64,000 nt of DNA from Cryptomeria japonica. Taxonomy: Eukaryota; Streptophyta; Pinopsida; Cupressales; Cupressaceae. The DNA is taken from contig NC_081411.1 in assembly GCF_030272615.1 (NCBI RefSeq), forward strand, positions 837,794,136-837,858,135. Reading direction: 5' to 3'. The position numbers were made by a program, and so were the translations under genes. Below, piece after piece: positions 36,945-49,379 of the stretch (its first letter is position 1; the number at the start of each line of letters is the position of its first letter). Under the pieces are notes generated by a model. It was given only the letters and a program-made list of their open reading frames with translations. It made no database searches and was not told the origin of the DNA.

Positions 36945-37705
36945 ATGCAGATGAGATTTTTAACAATCTCTATTTTATTTTAAGAGATTTCATAAATCTC
37001 TATGTTCATTTCTATTTTAAAAGCAAAAAATAATGCAGACTGTTGGAGATGAGATTTTTAATAATCTCTATTTTATTTTAAGAGATTTCATAAATCTCTA
37101 TGTTCATTTCTATTTTAAAAAAAAAAACTGAAGATGAGATTTTTAATAATCTCTATTTTATTTTAAGAAATTTCATAAATCTCTGTGTTCATTTCTATTT
37201 TAAAAAAATAAAATAATGCAGAGTGTTGGAGATGAGATTTTTAATAATCTCTATTTTATTTTAAGAGATTTCATAAATCTCTGTGTTCATTTCTATTTTT
37301 TTTTTTTAAATAATAATGCAGAGTGCTGGAGATGAGATTTTTAATAATCTCTATTTTATTTAAAGAGATTTCATAAATCTCTGTGTTCATTTCTATTTTA
37401 TTTTTTTTAAATAAAAAAATAATGCAGAGTGCTGAAGATGAGATTTTTAATAATCTCTATTTTATTTTAGAAGATTTCATAGATCTTTGTATTCATTTCT
37501 ATTTAAAAATAATAATAATAATGCAGAGTGCTGGAGATGAGATTTTTAATAATCTCTATTTTATTTTAAGAGATTTCATTAATCTCTATGTTCATTTCTA
37601 TTTAAAAAATAATAATAATAATGCAGAGTGCTGGAGATGAGATTTTTAATAATCTCTATTTTATTTTAAGAGATTTCATAAATCTCAGTGTTCATTTCTT
37701 TAAAA
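36945..37705. repeat. About 100-bp minisatellite, eight units, each with two palindromes
   Basis: Units start (gagattttta) at 36953, 37051, 37136, 37234, 37334, 37440, 37539 and 37639. Each has GAGATTTTTAATAATCTC, then AGAGATTTCATAAATCTCT, then an A-rich or T-rich variable spacer, then aatgcagagtgctg. Spacing is 85-106 bp, the variation being in the homopolymer spacer. The open frame across it (37383-37640) is a by-product. Confidence 0.95.
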
Positions 37706-38639
37706 AAAAAAAAATAATAATATTAATAATTTAATATTAAATTAATAAGCAAATTTGGATGAAGTTTAATTAATTAAATTCAAGGTTTTTTATTTTATAT
37801 ATTATTTAATTTTAGATTATTAAATAATACTTAGATTTTAGATAATTGATATTTAGGTAATCCATACTTGATTTCATGTTATTAAATAGATATTGATCGT
37901 GCCCAACTGTGGATAATATATATTATTAACATAGATTAAGTATTAATTGTGGATTTATGTGGATTTTAAATAAAAGTTAATTTAGAAAATCCATAAACTT
38001 GATCGACTTTAATAGTTAAATCAATATGGTAAATGAATGCCGCTACCAGTTAATGCCTATGCAGATTTAAATTTCTATATTCAATTTTGGTTATGTAATG
38101 GTAAGACTTGATATGCTTGTTAGGACCCTGTCGTCTGGTGGGTCCGTGGTTGGCCATAGGGGGTCAAGTCCCTAGTTAGGGTACCGTTAGACAAGAGACC
38201 TTTGAAATTGCTTTAGATGTGATCAGTTGGATCCGCTTCTATGAAGGGATCATTTATGTATTTATTGTCTGAAGTGGTCGTTGTATAGTGATTGTGTTCA
38301 TCTATAAGGTAGAGATGTAAATGACATGAAACTTATGTAATCTTAACTATATTAATTGCCAGAGGGGTCTTGCAGTTGAGCAGACCCGAAGATGTAGTCC
38401 TCTAGGGGTGAACTCCGAGATCATTTTTGTGTTATGTGATGCTTTTTTCTCTCATGTTTCTTACTTAGAACTAGCATGTATGGTTGCATTTTGTAAGTGT
38501 ATAATGGGGATTTAATGAAGTTAATTCTTGAATGCATGAATATAGTCATCTTGTTAAATGTAGTAATTAGGGTCATAAAATATTGTAAATATGATTATGG
38601 AAAGTATTTTGTTAATGTTAATGAAAAGAAGTAAGCATG

Positions 38640-39430
38640 GAAAGAAACTCGCTAGATTACAATTATTGGATTAACTCGTTATAAAGCTTGTAATTTGAAC
38701 GTATTGAATGGGTAACAAATATTGGATTAACTATCATAATATCTAAATTGAAATCTAATGGATGAACCTCATTTGGCTACTTATCATATTATCTTAATAA
38801 ATGAACATCGTCATGTTAGCTATATTTCACTAAATTGGATGAACTTATTTAGTTGTTTACGTTTTATTCTAAACAAATAATCCTCACCAAATTAGTTTTA
38901 TAATTGGATGAACTCAATTGGTTACCCACATTTTAACCTTTATAAATAAACTTCATCATAATAGCTATAATTGAACTAAAATGGGAGAACTCATTTAGTT
39001 GTGTATATCTTAATCTTAGCAAATGTATTTCTTCATATTAACTTTATTTTAACTAAAATGAGTGTACTCATTAAGTTACCTATATCTTAACCCTGTTGGA
39101 TGATCTTCATTTGGCTATTTACATTTTATCCTCTATAAATGAACTATGATTTAATAGTTGGTTATGTTTAAACCCTAATGAATGAACTTCATTTCGTTGG
39201 TTAAATCTTAATCCTTGATGAATGAATTTCACCTTATTAGCCATATTTTAACTATAAAGGATGATCTCATTTGGTCAGTTATTTTTAAACCTAAATAAAT
39301 GAACCTTGATATATTAGTTACATTGTATCTAAATGGATGGACTTGTCAAGTTGACCATACTTAAACCTTAATGGGTGAATTCTTAAGTTAACTATGTTTT
39401 AACTTCATTGGGTAAAATCCCTCTTGATAG
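38640..39430. repeat. Degenerate tandem array with about 48-bp sub-units
   Basis: A phrase of the type ggatgaactcatttagttac plus tatattttaacc recurs many times with heavy drift, often alternating with aaatgaacttcatcatatta. The higher-order period looks close to 95 bp. It was seen by eye and the unit count is uncertain. Confidence 0.55.
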
Positions 39431-39776
39431 CCGCTTCTGCGACCATAATAGATGAACGCTTCATAATCTCTATAATGTTAATTCACTGGACAAATTATAT
39501 CCATGTTCCAAGTAATAACATGTAACTAAGTTATCCAGTTTAATTGGATCTATTGTCGTGAGTTGAGTTAGGTGTTAAGTTACGTAATCATGTTGGGAAA
39601 CTCCTTAGGTTTGTTTAGTCTTCCGCTGTGTTATCTAAGCATTAGATAACTCCAATGTATCTTAATGTTGTGACTTAATATTAACACTCTTATTATTATT
39701 ATAAAAAAAAAGATATTTACACTCCATTTGATTGTTTTAGCTTTAACCCTTTGGGGTTTCCTGGAGGGGCATTACA

Positions 39777-40016
39777 TTAACAAATTAGTTTACATATCAT
39801 AATTAATAACAATTGGTGCTTCATTTACCTCTTGTGTAACATGTTTATTTAGAATAATTGAAGCATAAGGAGGAAATTTAGTTGTCGTTATCTTTATTGG
39901 AGTTAGAAAATATTATAATGTGTTTGTGTTAAAAGGAAGTTTTTGATTTATGTGTGCTAGTTTTCACCCTCACTCTTACAACTTCTAGGAGTAAGTTGAG
40001 TCTAAGGGGGGGAGGA
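39777..40016 (+). mobile_element. Internal region of A, right part, with polypurine tract
   Basis: The remaining 240 bp of A's interior after D. It ends with a purine run (aagggggggaggatg, about 40003-40017) directly before the 3' LTR. No coding is seen. Confidence 0.8.
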
Positions 40017-43000
40017 TGTAGTGTCCACCCTTGACTTGACTTGTTTTGACTCGAGTTGACTTTTAGTTTATGTGTGATAGACATTATTGGGCATAGGCTA
40101 TTTCAAATGATTTATATGACGTTGATACTATCATTATTGATCATGTGATTTATTAGTCACTATATACTTATTATGTGATTAATTATCAAAAGATTATATT
40201 GATCATGTGTTTTGATGAGCATAAGTGTTGATAAATTTTACATGCCTTACTATAATTGTGAATTATACTAATCATGCACTTGATGATGTTTTTATGTACT
40301 GACCATATTTAATGATTATCTATGATGAGTTGATTGTATGTTGTGTTTGATTATTGTCTAATCGTCTTTGGGATAGAGACAATGCCACATCATTCATTGT
40401 GAGTGGGATGTGTCATTGCGATTCTCTAACCCTTATCTATTATAATATATATATGCATATGTCGTATCATTGCTTTCTAGATGCAAGATTTGCAGGGACC
40501 AGACATCAACTCCACCTGGCTCCACAGGTCTGAGCGTGTCTTTAAATCCAAATGGTATGTGGTTCGGAGTTGGCACAATTTCCCCTCACATACTCTAGGT
40601 CTAAGTTGTTCACTGTGAGTCGTTAGTGTCTTGGCGCAAGTCATCATGATAGTTAGTAAGTTGGGTTTCTTCTGTGTTGTGAGTATGTTAGTATTGGCTG
40701 ATTATTCCTTTTATGTTGAGATTGACTATTTGATTATTGATGCCAGATTAAATAATTAATGATGTTTATTTTAATTTTTTGGATTAATAGCGATTTGATT
40801 ATTTGGTTATCTAATGTTTAATTTAATTTATTGGATTCTTGCCTTTTTGGTTATTTGATTATTTGATATTTAAATGTTCATTTATTTTAATGATGATATA
40901 ATATTTATTTAATTTTTATTTGTTTAGCTTATAATGTGTTTTATATTTATTTGTGATTTGACCTTTATTGGAATTTATTTATTTATTTAATCGCCTATGG
41001 TTTAATATTTATTTGGCTTTTAATGTTTATCCGGTTCATTAATTCATTTATGAACTTTTGGTTTATTTAATTGTGGCTCATGTTTTATTTATTAGTTTGA
41101 CTTTTATATTAAGTGGGTAGTATAAATAATAAAATGATAAAACATTCCCACCAAATTGTAAAAGCATGATTTATATTTACCTAACCTACCCTTTTCTCTT
41201 ATTGGTTGAATTTAAAAGGGAGGTAAAATATATTATAGATTGGAATATTTTGATTGGCCAAGATTGAGGCTAGGGTTTTTGGTTAATGTTTGTCTTTTTA
41301 TTTTCTTTCCCATAAAGTTTTCGGCGGTTGGTTCCTCTCTGGAAAATTTTCTCCAACAAATTTTCTTCTTGGTTTTGGTTTTCTTCTCTTGGATTTTGGT
41401 TTGAGCTTGGGTTGGATTTGGTTTGGCTGGTGGAATCTCTTCTTCAGCTTCTTCCATAACATGGGTTGTAGGTTGGAGATGTATTCTACCTTTTTATATT
41501 TTATTCTACGGTTTTCTTGTATGCTTCGTACTTGCAGATTGAATGTGCGAACTTGGGGAAATGAATCTAAAATTTGTGTAGTGAAGAAGGAAATATATGA
41601 AGGCATGAATTTGTTGTAAGGTTTTATTCTATAGTTTGTGGGAAATATTTGTATTTCTGAGTTTCTTGAAAGCCTTCTATGTCTTTCTGAGTCTGTGTCG
41701 TGCATGGAGTTTTGATTTAATATTGGCCTTCAATTGTTTATTATTTTTTTAATGTTGAAGTGAATTTTATTTATTGGGTAATATTATTTTACCTATTAAG
41801 TAATTAAAAGGGAGTAATTTGTATTCTTTTATTTAATAGTTGTTTTCATCCCTGGGTCAATGGTTTAATTTATTTTATTTTCTTGAACTTTGGAAAGGTA
41901 GGTATGGAATATAATGTTTCTAGAATATTTTTATTGGAGGATGGTTTTGCTTGGTTTTTTTTTTTTTTTTTGATAAATAGACCTTCTTGTGCATTCACAG
42001 GGGTTGGCATCTTTGGTGAATGAATTTCTGAGATTAATTTGGAGATTTCTGGTGGTTGGATTTAAATTGGTTTAAAGGCTTGGACTGGTGTTTTTTTGTA
42101 TTCTTCCATTTTCCAGGTTGGTGGTTTTACCGGCACTTCACATTGTTTTTGAAAAAGATTGTCTGAAAGATTGTTTGGGGATTTATAACATAATTTTAAA
42201 TTGATTCTTATTTTTAGAAATCAGATTTGGAAGGGATTATTTTATTCTTCATGTTTTTGAGAAATCAAGTTAGAATGTGAGAAATGGTTTCTTGTGGTTT
42301 TTCCCTGTAATTTTTCTTGTAGTTTTTCCTATAGGTTAATTTGCTATTTGTTTGCTTGTGTGGTACTTTCCGGAATAATTTTTGTACCAGAGGCTTTATT
42401 TGAGGGCTGTTATATTTTCTAGATTTGGCTTCTATCAGTTTCGATGTATTTGGATGGTCTTGTGTATATTTGCTCCTCTGCACCATTGTGAATATTATAG
42501 ACTCTCTTGTAGGTGAATAGGCCATGGATGATTGAGGTGAATATATATGCTATTTTGGACCAGCAAGTGAGTAGGCCTTGTTGTGATGTTATCTTCTATT
42601 TGATGGTAGCATTTGATGGCTTGATATGCCTTTGTTTATTGCTAGCCAAGAGGCTCATTTTGTTATATTGATGTTGTTGTAGCCTTGCATATGGTGTGAG
42701 AGTATGTGTGGAAGTTATTGGTTGCATTGAGTATTATTTTAAGGTATTTATGTTGGTAGAGCCTCTTGTGATGTATTGTTGGGCCATGTTAGGAGGAGTG
42801 AGCTTCCTTGTGATGACCGGGGTCATGAGAGATAGGTTTGCATGAGGTTCCTTGTAAGGATGCATGAAGTCTAGACCACCAGGGCACATTGGAATTTTCC
42901 ATGATTTGTAAACAAGTGATAACATTGATAATGAATTTATTGGGATGGGAAAATTATAACTCATTTAAATAAGATAATGAATAGTTTTTAGCCTCATGAC

Positions 43001-43073
43001 ATGTCCAAGGGAGGATGTTTTAGGATAAGCATGAGAAGGTCATGAAAAAGGTAAGCTAATCTCCCTTGTTCTC
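40017..43073 (+). repeat. 3' LTR of A, segment 1
   Basis: Starts TGTAGTGTCCACCC and matches 27600 to about 30690 of the 5' LTR. It ends at ctcccttgttctc, where chromovirus B begins; the 5' LTR has ctcccttggtctc there. Confidence 0.9.
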
Positions 43074-44691
43074 TGATGGGATGGGGTTTGGGATTGACTA
43101 GCCTAGTCTATGCTCTTGGATCCTTTCCTTGGATCTCCTGGTGTTCTCCTCACACCCTAGGTTCTCTAGGATTTCTTTTGTTTGAGGAATCCCCTAACCT
43201 TACCCAATCCACCCACCAATGAGTTCCTATGCTTCTCCTAAGGTCTCACCTACACATGAGACTCAAAATCCCTTACTATGGCTAATAAGGGCTAATCTTG
43301 TTCCACACCTTCCAAGGTCTTAGCAAGGTTGTTTCAGGTCTATTTCATGGTCTATCCACCCATTTATGAGCCCCCAAGAGGTTTCAAGATTCTAACTCCT
43401 TACCAATTTCACAAATTTGGGTTGTTGCCTTCAAAAAGGGCTACAAGGATTAGGACCAATTAGGCCTCCTAACCGGTCTTCTAGGGATCCCTCTCACAAA
43501 TGATGCACAAACAACCCTAACTCCCAAAATGGACTACCATTCAATTGGCAAGGGCTCAAGGATTTTCTAGGTTTTGGGCCTCCAAGTGGCCATACAGTGC
43601 CTATGATGAATTTTGGGGTTTTTAATGGTTTTGTGAGGGTTTCTAGGGTCTACCTGGGTCACAGTGAATGTTTTGTGTGTTAGCCACCTTGTTTGGATTG
43701 GTGGAGGCTCCTCCTTCACACCAATGATGCTTCTAACACTCCTCTACATCTCCTTCAAAGGATTTACTCTCCTCTATCCAACCTTTCTCTCATGACTCAA
43801 AGGCTTCAATCAGTGGAGAGGGTGTTCCAGAAGCCCTACCATTCAACCTCTCCTAACCGGGCACTGTCCAGTCTCGCCTAGGAGTGGGTTTTTGCTTAGC
43901 CTTCCTACATTTTTAAGGGCCCTTCTTGTTTTTCAATATGGTACAAGGTCTGCACTCTCATTCCCCATGGTTTCATGGTGGTTCCACAATGGGGAATGGA
44001 TTTATGCATCCATTTACACAATCCTATCCAAAATTGGACAGTAAGAAGACAGTTTACAAACTATTCACAAACACACTCAATCTGCAAGTAATAACCTAAA
44101 CTAATTGCTTGAAATGAAAGTATTTACACCATGAAAAACATTCCACATAGTTTTAGATGTTTCTCAATCCATTAACTTTCTTGGTTGCTTCATACAAACT
44201 TACTAGTAATAGTTTTACAGTCTCAATTTGATCTTTTTGCTAGGGTCGTACAATCTCTGACATCCAACCCTTTCATTTAGGGTTTTCAAGTACTTATACC
44301 ACCTATACCTTAGTCTATGTGCCCAAAATAGGGTTTTCCATGCTAACCTAAAGAACTTGACATCATGGTGGAAAAGTTGCTTGACAACTTTTAAAAGTTA
44401 TCATGCAACTTTTGCAACTTTTGAGCAACTTTTCCAATGTTGCTTTTTATGACTCCTAGACCCACATTGGGCCAACCAAAGGACACCATCATGTTATAAA
44501 GGACCCCTAAACACTTCAAGGACACACATACCCTCCATTTTCAAGAAAATCACAATCTTGACTCATGACCCCTAAGATCTCCACTAGGACCTATGAGCAC
44601 ATGGCTCATTATTTTATGTACAATAGCTTCTAAAGAAGCATAACAACAACAAAACAAAGAAATATAAAGAGTTTGGAAGTGTGCTCCTACA
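43074..44691 (-). repeat. 3' LTR of B
   Basis: 1618 bp; plus-strand ends TGATGGGATGGGG and GCTCCTACA. It contains a cluster of complementary aaaagttgc and gcaactttt words at about 44372-44445 that can fold into hairpins. The short open frame inside (43693-43881) is not supported as a gene. Confidence 0.9.
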
Positions 44692-44712
44692 CCGTACTCC
44701 CCCTCTGCACAC
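44692..44712 (-). other. Polypurine tract of B
   Basis: The minus strand reads GCAGAGGGGGAGTACGG just before the LTR start TGTAGGAGC. Confidence 0.75.
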
Positions 44713-44759
44713 AACTTAAGAAATAGAAGAAGAGATGAGAGTTAGGTCTATTCCAAGTG

Positions 44760-45096
44760 CCTTGAACCTGCTCTCCTCCACCCAAGTAGCTTCAAATACT
44801 GGTTGATCTACCCATTTTACTAAGTGCTCCATGTAGACCTAGTGTCTAGTTGACTTCTTCACCCTTGATTCCAAAATATCCTCTGCTTTAGGCTTCTTCA
44901 CCTATGGTAAGACATTAACATCAAGGTCCTTCAGGACCGTGGATTGGTTCTCAGTCTGCCCTGCTATCTCACCCTTGTACATGATCAGGTCAACTACATT
45001 AAAGACTAGTGATATAGCTAAATATAGAGGTAGGTCAACTTTGTAGGCATTCTTACCATATTGCGACAGGATTCTACAAGGTCCTACCCTTCTCAT
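44760..45096 (-). pseudogene. B integrase C-terminal region and chromodomain
   Basis: The segment MRRVGPCRILSQYGKNAYKV (from 45096) is the SH3-like GPF/Y region after the integrase core. After the frame ends near 44902, the sequence ILESRVKKST, a TAG, then MEHLVKWVDQPVFEATW (about 44880-44780) has the pattern of a chromodomain. Chromodomains of this group direct integration to chromatin marked by histone methylation. The TAG and an upstream stop break it in this copy. Confidence 0.75.
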
Positions 45097-46194
45097 CTAT
45101 AGTTTGGTAGGCTTCCCACCTTGCATCCTATCGTTTCTCAAATGGACCATCACATAGTCACCCACCTTGAACTGAACTTCTCTCCTTTTCTCATCCACTT
45201 TAGCTTTTAGTTTTTGAGTGGATTCAAGAATGGTCTTCTTAACCTGCTCTTGAACTTCCTTAATGGTTTGAGTGAAGTCTTCTACTTGCCCACTCTTCAT
45301 TTTTAAACTACTAAGGTCTCTCAACTCACATACTCCTCTTGGATGTTTGCCATAGACAACCTCAAAAGGACTTCTACCAGTGGTTCTATTCACACTGTCA
45401 TTATATGCATACTCTACTTGAGAAATGATTAGGTCCCATTTTTGGCCATACTCCTTAGTTAAACACCTCAACAAGTTACCTAACACCCTATTGATGACTT
45501 CAGTCTGACCATCTATTTGTGGATGGTAAGCTGAGCTAAATGACAAGTTAGTTCCTAGTCTCCTCCATAATGTTTGCCAAAAATGACCCATGAACTTGTT
45601 GTCCTTGTCTGAAACAATGCTTAAAGGGAGTCCATGAATCCTAACAATCTCTTTGAAGAGATGTGCAACATAGCTTGCATCATGTGTAGTCTTACATGGG
45701 ATAAAATGACTCATCTTGGAAAATCTATCTACTACCACATAAATGTTGTCCATACCTATTTTTGTCTTGGGAAGTCCTACTACAAAGTCCATGCTTCTAC
45801 ATTCCCAAGGTCTGTTTGAGACCGGTAATGGTTGATATAAACTGACATTGCTTGATCCACCTTTGGCTCTTTGGCATACACCACACTATTCTACATATCT
45901 TTTCACATCCCTTGGCAACTTTGGCCAATAGTAGCATCTCTATACTAAATCCAAGGTTTTGTTGAATCCAAAGTGTCCACTTAAATTGTCATTATGTTTT
46001 TCTTGGATGAGGTTCTCCCTCATGGATCCTCTAGGTACACACAACTGGTTACCCTTGAACAAGAGACCATTTTGGACAGTTTAATCTACATGCTCACCAT
46101 GGAAATGGTTCTCAAACTCTTTGTAAACCTTGTAAGCTGTTGAGAAATCTTCATCTCCTTCATAGACATCTTTGAAACCTTCTATTCCTATGCT
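45097..46194 (-). pseudogene. B integrase (zinc-binding and catalytic core)
   Basis: The 3' part is open (45792 to 45097): catalytic Asp2 in MDFVVGLP, Asp62 in VSDKDNKF and Glu98 in QTEVINR, with exactly 35 residues between the last two, the D,D35E spacing. AYHPQIDGQTEV is the usual Ty3 motif. The upstream 400 bp keeps an HHCC zinc-binding region (EKHNDNLSGHFGF to CGVCQRAKG) but has several stops. Integrase would join the cDNA to host DNA in the nucleus. Confidence 0.9.
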
Positions 46195-47394
46195 CTACAA
46201 CTGTAACTCTTGAATTGTCAACAACTTCCTGCTCAATGCATATGCCGCCCTATTAAGTTGCCCCTTCTTATGCTTGATGGTGAAGGTGAAGGATTGGAGG
46301 TATTCCATCCATTTCAGATTCCTATTTCTTAGCTTCTCTTGAGTGTTTATGTAACTCAATGCTTGATTGTTTGTGAATACTACAAATTCTTTTGGAAGTA
46401 GGTAATGTCTCCATTTCTTTAGAGACTGCACTAATGCATACAACTCTAGGTCATAGGCTGAGTACTTCTTCTTTGCTTCATTAAGTTTCTCACTAAAAAA
46501 TGCCATAGGTCTTCCCTCTTGACTCAATACACCACCTACTACAACTCCACTTGCATCACACTCCAAGGTGAATAGCTTATCAAACGTCAGTAGGAGAAGG
46601 ATGGGTTTTGTGGCTACTTCTTGCTTCAACACTTGAAATGCTTTGTCTGCCTGCTCAGTCCATTCAAACTTAGTTTTAAGGCCTCCTTTTATGGTGTTAA
46701 GGACTGGTGCACATATACCTCTGAAATTCCTCACAAATTTCCTATAGAATTGAGCTAATCCATGGAAACTTCTAACTTCAGTCCCTGTTTTAGGTGTAGG
46801 CCAATTCAAAATTGCCTCCACTTTGCTTGGATCCATCTTCAAGGTTCCCTTAGACACCACAAATCCTAAGTAAACTAGCTCTTGCTTCAAGAAGTCACAC
46901 TTCTCTAGGTTGATGGATAATTTCTCCTCATGCAACCTTTCTAAAACTAACCTCAAATGCTCAAGGTGCTCTACCTTGGTTCTGCTATAGATGAGAATGT
47001 CATCTAGGTACACTACCACAAATCTGCTTGTGAAATCCTTCAACACCTCATTCATCAACCTCATGAAGGTGTTTGGAGCATTAGTAAGCCCAAATGACAT
47101 CACAAGCCACTCATACAATCCATCTATGGTTTTAAAAGCAGTCTTCCACTCATCACCCTCCTTAATTCTTATCTGGTGATAACCACTTTTAAGGTCTAGC
47201 TTGGTAAAATACATAGCCCCTCCTAAACAATCCATTAGATCCTCTATTCTAGGAATAGGAAACCTATACCTTATGGTAATCCTATTGATTGGTCTTGAGT
47301 CAGTGCATAGTCTCCACTTACCTCCTTTTTTTGATGTTAGCACTACCGGGACTACACATGGGCTGATGCTCTTCTTAATTAGTCCTTGTTCCAA
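46195..47394 (-). pseudogene. B reverse transcriptase and RNase H
   Basis: This is a 399-codon open stretch of the pol polyprotein. The reverse transcriptase has LDLKSGYHQI (Asp near residue 67) and VVYLDDILIYS (residues 127-137, catalytic DD). RNase H starts near residue 275 with LECDASGVVVGGVLSQ (Asp280) and Glu317 in YDLELYA. Two expected acidic residues are changed: FTNNQAL (Asn342) and RAAYALSR (Tyr385), where the family normally has Asp. RNase H of this copy should therefore be inactive even without the flanking stops. Confidence 0.92.
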
Positions 47395-47427
47395 TAACTC
47401 CTACACTTGCCTTGCTACCTCCTTATT

Positions 47428-48154
47428 CTAATCAGGTGTGAGCTTATATGCAGCCTTGTTAGGTAAGGATGCACTAGAAACAAAGTCTATTTGATGACTT
47501 ATAGACCTTCTTGGTGGGAGTGTTGCGAGTGCTCCATCACTCACTATGTCCTTATACTCTTGCAACATTTGCTTTACCTCCTTGGGTACTTCTACCTGCA
47601 ACTTGTCTGCTTTCTCACTTGGCTTCACAAAGATGGCACACCTCACTATCTCCTCCTCATGTAGAAAATTTAGGAACTCTTTACCAGTAGCCATTAAAAC
47701 ACTAGGTGTTTTTGAAGTGCCCTCTTCATCCTCTGTCAAAGACTGAATCTTGAAAGTCTTGTTGTCCTTCTTGAATGATATGAAATTATCCTCTCCATCA
47801 TAGATCACCTTCCTATCAAATTGCCAAGGTCTTCCTAGCAACAAGTGACATGCATCCATAAGCAACAAGGATCTTGTCCTTGTATCCTCCAATAGAAAAC
47901 TCTACCCAAGTCTGCTCATTGACTAGCACACTTTGTCCTCTATTCAACCAAGTCACCTTGTAAGGATTGGTGTGGGGTATTCTTGTGAGTTTCAACTTCC
48001 TAACTACCTCTTTTGAGATGATGTTGTCAGTTGAGCCTGTATCAACTATCACCTTGCACACTTTACCAAAAACTTTGCATCTCACCCTAAATAATGCTCT
48101 CCTATGTTTGGGTTCCTCCTTAACCAGTTGTCTGATCAAAATCCTATTGAACAT
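47428..48154 (-). pseudogene. B aspartic protease
   Basis: The active site VIVDTGSTDNI lies in the frame 48154-47816; the frame then shifts by one base near 47870 into 47892-47428, which carries HLLLGRPWQFDRK and the linker to reverse transcriptase. Protease matures the Gag-Pol polyprotein. A stop separates it from reverse transcriptase at 47428-47394. Confidence 0.85.
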
Positions 48155-48181
48155 CAGATTTTCTCCAACTTCTGTTTCAAT

Positions 48182-48436
48182 CTAGTCTACATCCGGTGTC
48201 TTGTTGCTTGAAGAGTCTTCTTGTGCATAAACAACCCTCTTTCCACTGTTTGATGTGGTAGGCTTGTCAGGGCATCTATATGTCAGGTGTCCCAATTGTC
48301 CACAATTGTAACACTTCATAGTTGCAAAATAGGAGTTACCTCTGCCGATACCTCTACCCCTATTTGGAACACCTTGTGCACCTCTTCCTCTAGAATGTCC
48401 TCCTCTGAGATTGGTTTCACTACCATGCTCAGTCAA
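48182..48436 (-). pseudogene. B nucleocapsid zinc knuckle
   Basis: CYNCGQLGHLTYRC (CX2CX4HX4C, residues 42-55 of this stretch) sits in an Arg/Gly-rich context typical of Ty3 nucleocapsid. It binds the element RNA. It is separated from gag upstream by stops at about 48440-48690. Confidence 0.9.
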
Positions 48437-48694
48437 CTTGGCTTCTCCTTGGTTCCTTTGCTCATTTTCTTTGCTTTGGTAACCACCTCAGTGATTCACT
48501 TGGTCTCTACCTCTACCTCTACCCCTGTTATAAGAGTCTCCTTTCCTTTTGTTCCTCTCTTCTACCTTTGTAGCAAGTTGATGACATTTTTTACAATAGT
48601 AGGAGTCTATAGGCTTATCTCCTCCTAAATATTCCACTTTAGGCCGCTTAGATACCTAGCCACCTTAATAGATTCATCTTATTGAACCTTTGAT

Positions 48695-49300
48695 CTAAGA
48701 TAGTTTTTGAAACTCTTCAGTGTAGGAAGTTACATCAAGATCTTTTTGCTTCAATCCTTGTCTCTTATTATGAAGTTGGACTTCATAATCCTCTGGTAAG
48801 TACTTCTCCTTAATCTTACTCACCATAGCTTTCCAATTTTCAATAGGTAGCTTCCCCATGCTAACCCTTTCTTCTTGCAGGTACTTCCACCATGTCAAAG
48901 CTGCTCCCCTTAATCTTGATTTGGCAAATTTAACCTTCTGAGCCTCTGTCACTCCTTCACACTCAAAGTGGTTTTCCATGCCCTCAATCCATTCCATAAT
49001 AGTGTCTATGTCCATTCTTCCAGTGAAATGTGGCAATCCTTCAAAAGCCTTGGTGTTCAAAGCCTTAATAGCTTTCACAAAAGGTTCTTCATTGAACAAG
49101 GGATCTGGTTCAAGACTTATGTCATCTATGTCTATAGTTCTCTTGCCTTTACCCTTGGTGTCTTCCTCCCAAGGTTCATGTGTCCTCTGATCCAACACTT
49201 CCTGCAGTTTATCCCTTATCTCACTCATTGCTACTTCAAGGAGTCTATTCTTTTTCTTCTGCTCTTCTACTTCTCTAGCCAGCTCTGCATTAGTAACCAT
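48695..49300 (-). pseudogene. B gag (capsid)
   Basis: The Met at 49300 lies about 65 nt after the PBS. An N-terminal Glu/Lys-rich helix (residues 5-40) is followed by the Ty3 gag capsid region from about residue 88: LPHFTGRMDIDTIMEWIEGM, AKSRLRGAALTWWKYL and LPEDYEVQLHNK. The stop at 48695 is in the late capsid region. Confidence 0.9.
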
Positions 49301-49364
49301 TTTCTCTCCCCTACTGATTCACCAGTATATAAAGACATACACAGTCTAGCAAGTCTTTCACTTG

Positions 49365-49376
49365 CTCTGATACCAA
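49365..49376 (-). other. Primer-binding site of B
   Basis: The minus strand reads TGGTATCAGAGC three bases after the LTR end CCCATCA, complementary to initiator methionine tRNA. Confidence 0.85.
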
Positions 49377-49379
49377 TCT

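Larger units (their letters stand above)
35612..39776. repeat. Solo LTR D (4.17 kb)
   Basis: The ends are a perfect 11-bp inverted repeat, TGTAATGCCCC and GGGGCATTACA, flanked by ttaac on both sides. No PBS, PPT or coding is inside, so it is read as a solo LTR left by LTR-LTR recombination. The first 100 bp contain TTTGACCTTGGTTGACTTCC, resembling the start of LTR A. It holds the minisatellite at 36953-37700 and a degenerate array at about 38640-39430. Strand is not assigned because a solo LTR of this type has no PBS to orient it. Confidence 0.85.

Noticed and set aside
37383-37640. 85-codon frame in the minisatellite of D
   Set aside because: Repetitive by construction; spacer length varies in ways that shift the frame between units.
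36945-37705. CRISPR-like array (regular repeats with variable spacers)
   Set aside because: The spacers are homopolymer variants and not unique sequence, the repeat unit is most of the period, and the setting is a plant LTR.
35612-39776. D as a DNA transposon (11-bp terminal inverted repeats)
   Set aside because: TGTAATGCCCC ends, a 5-bp TSD and resemblance to the LTR A start fit a solo LTR; no transposase is present.
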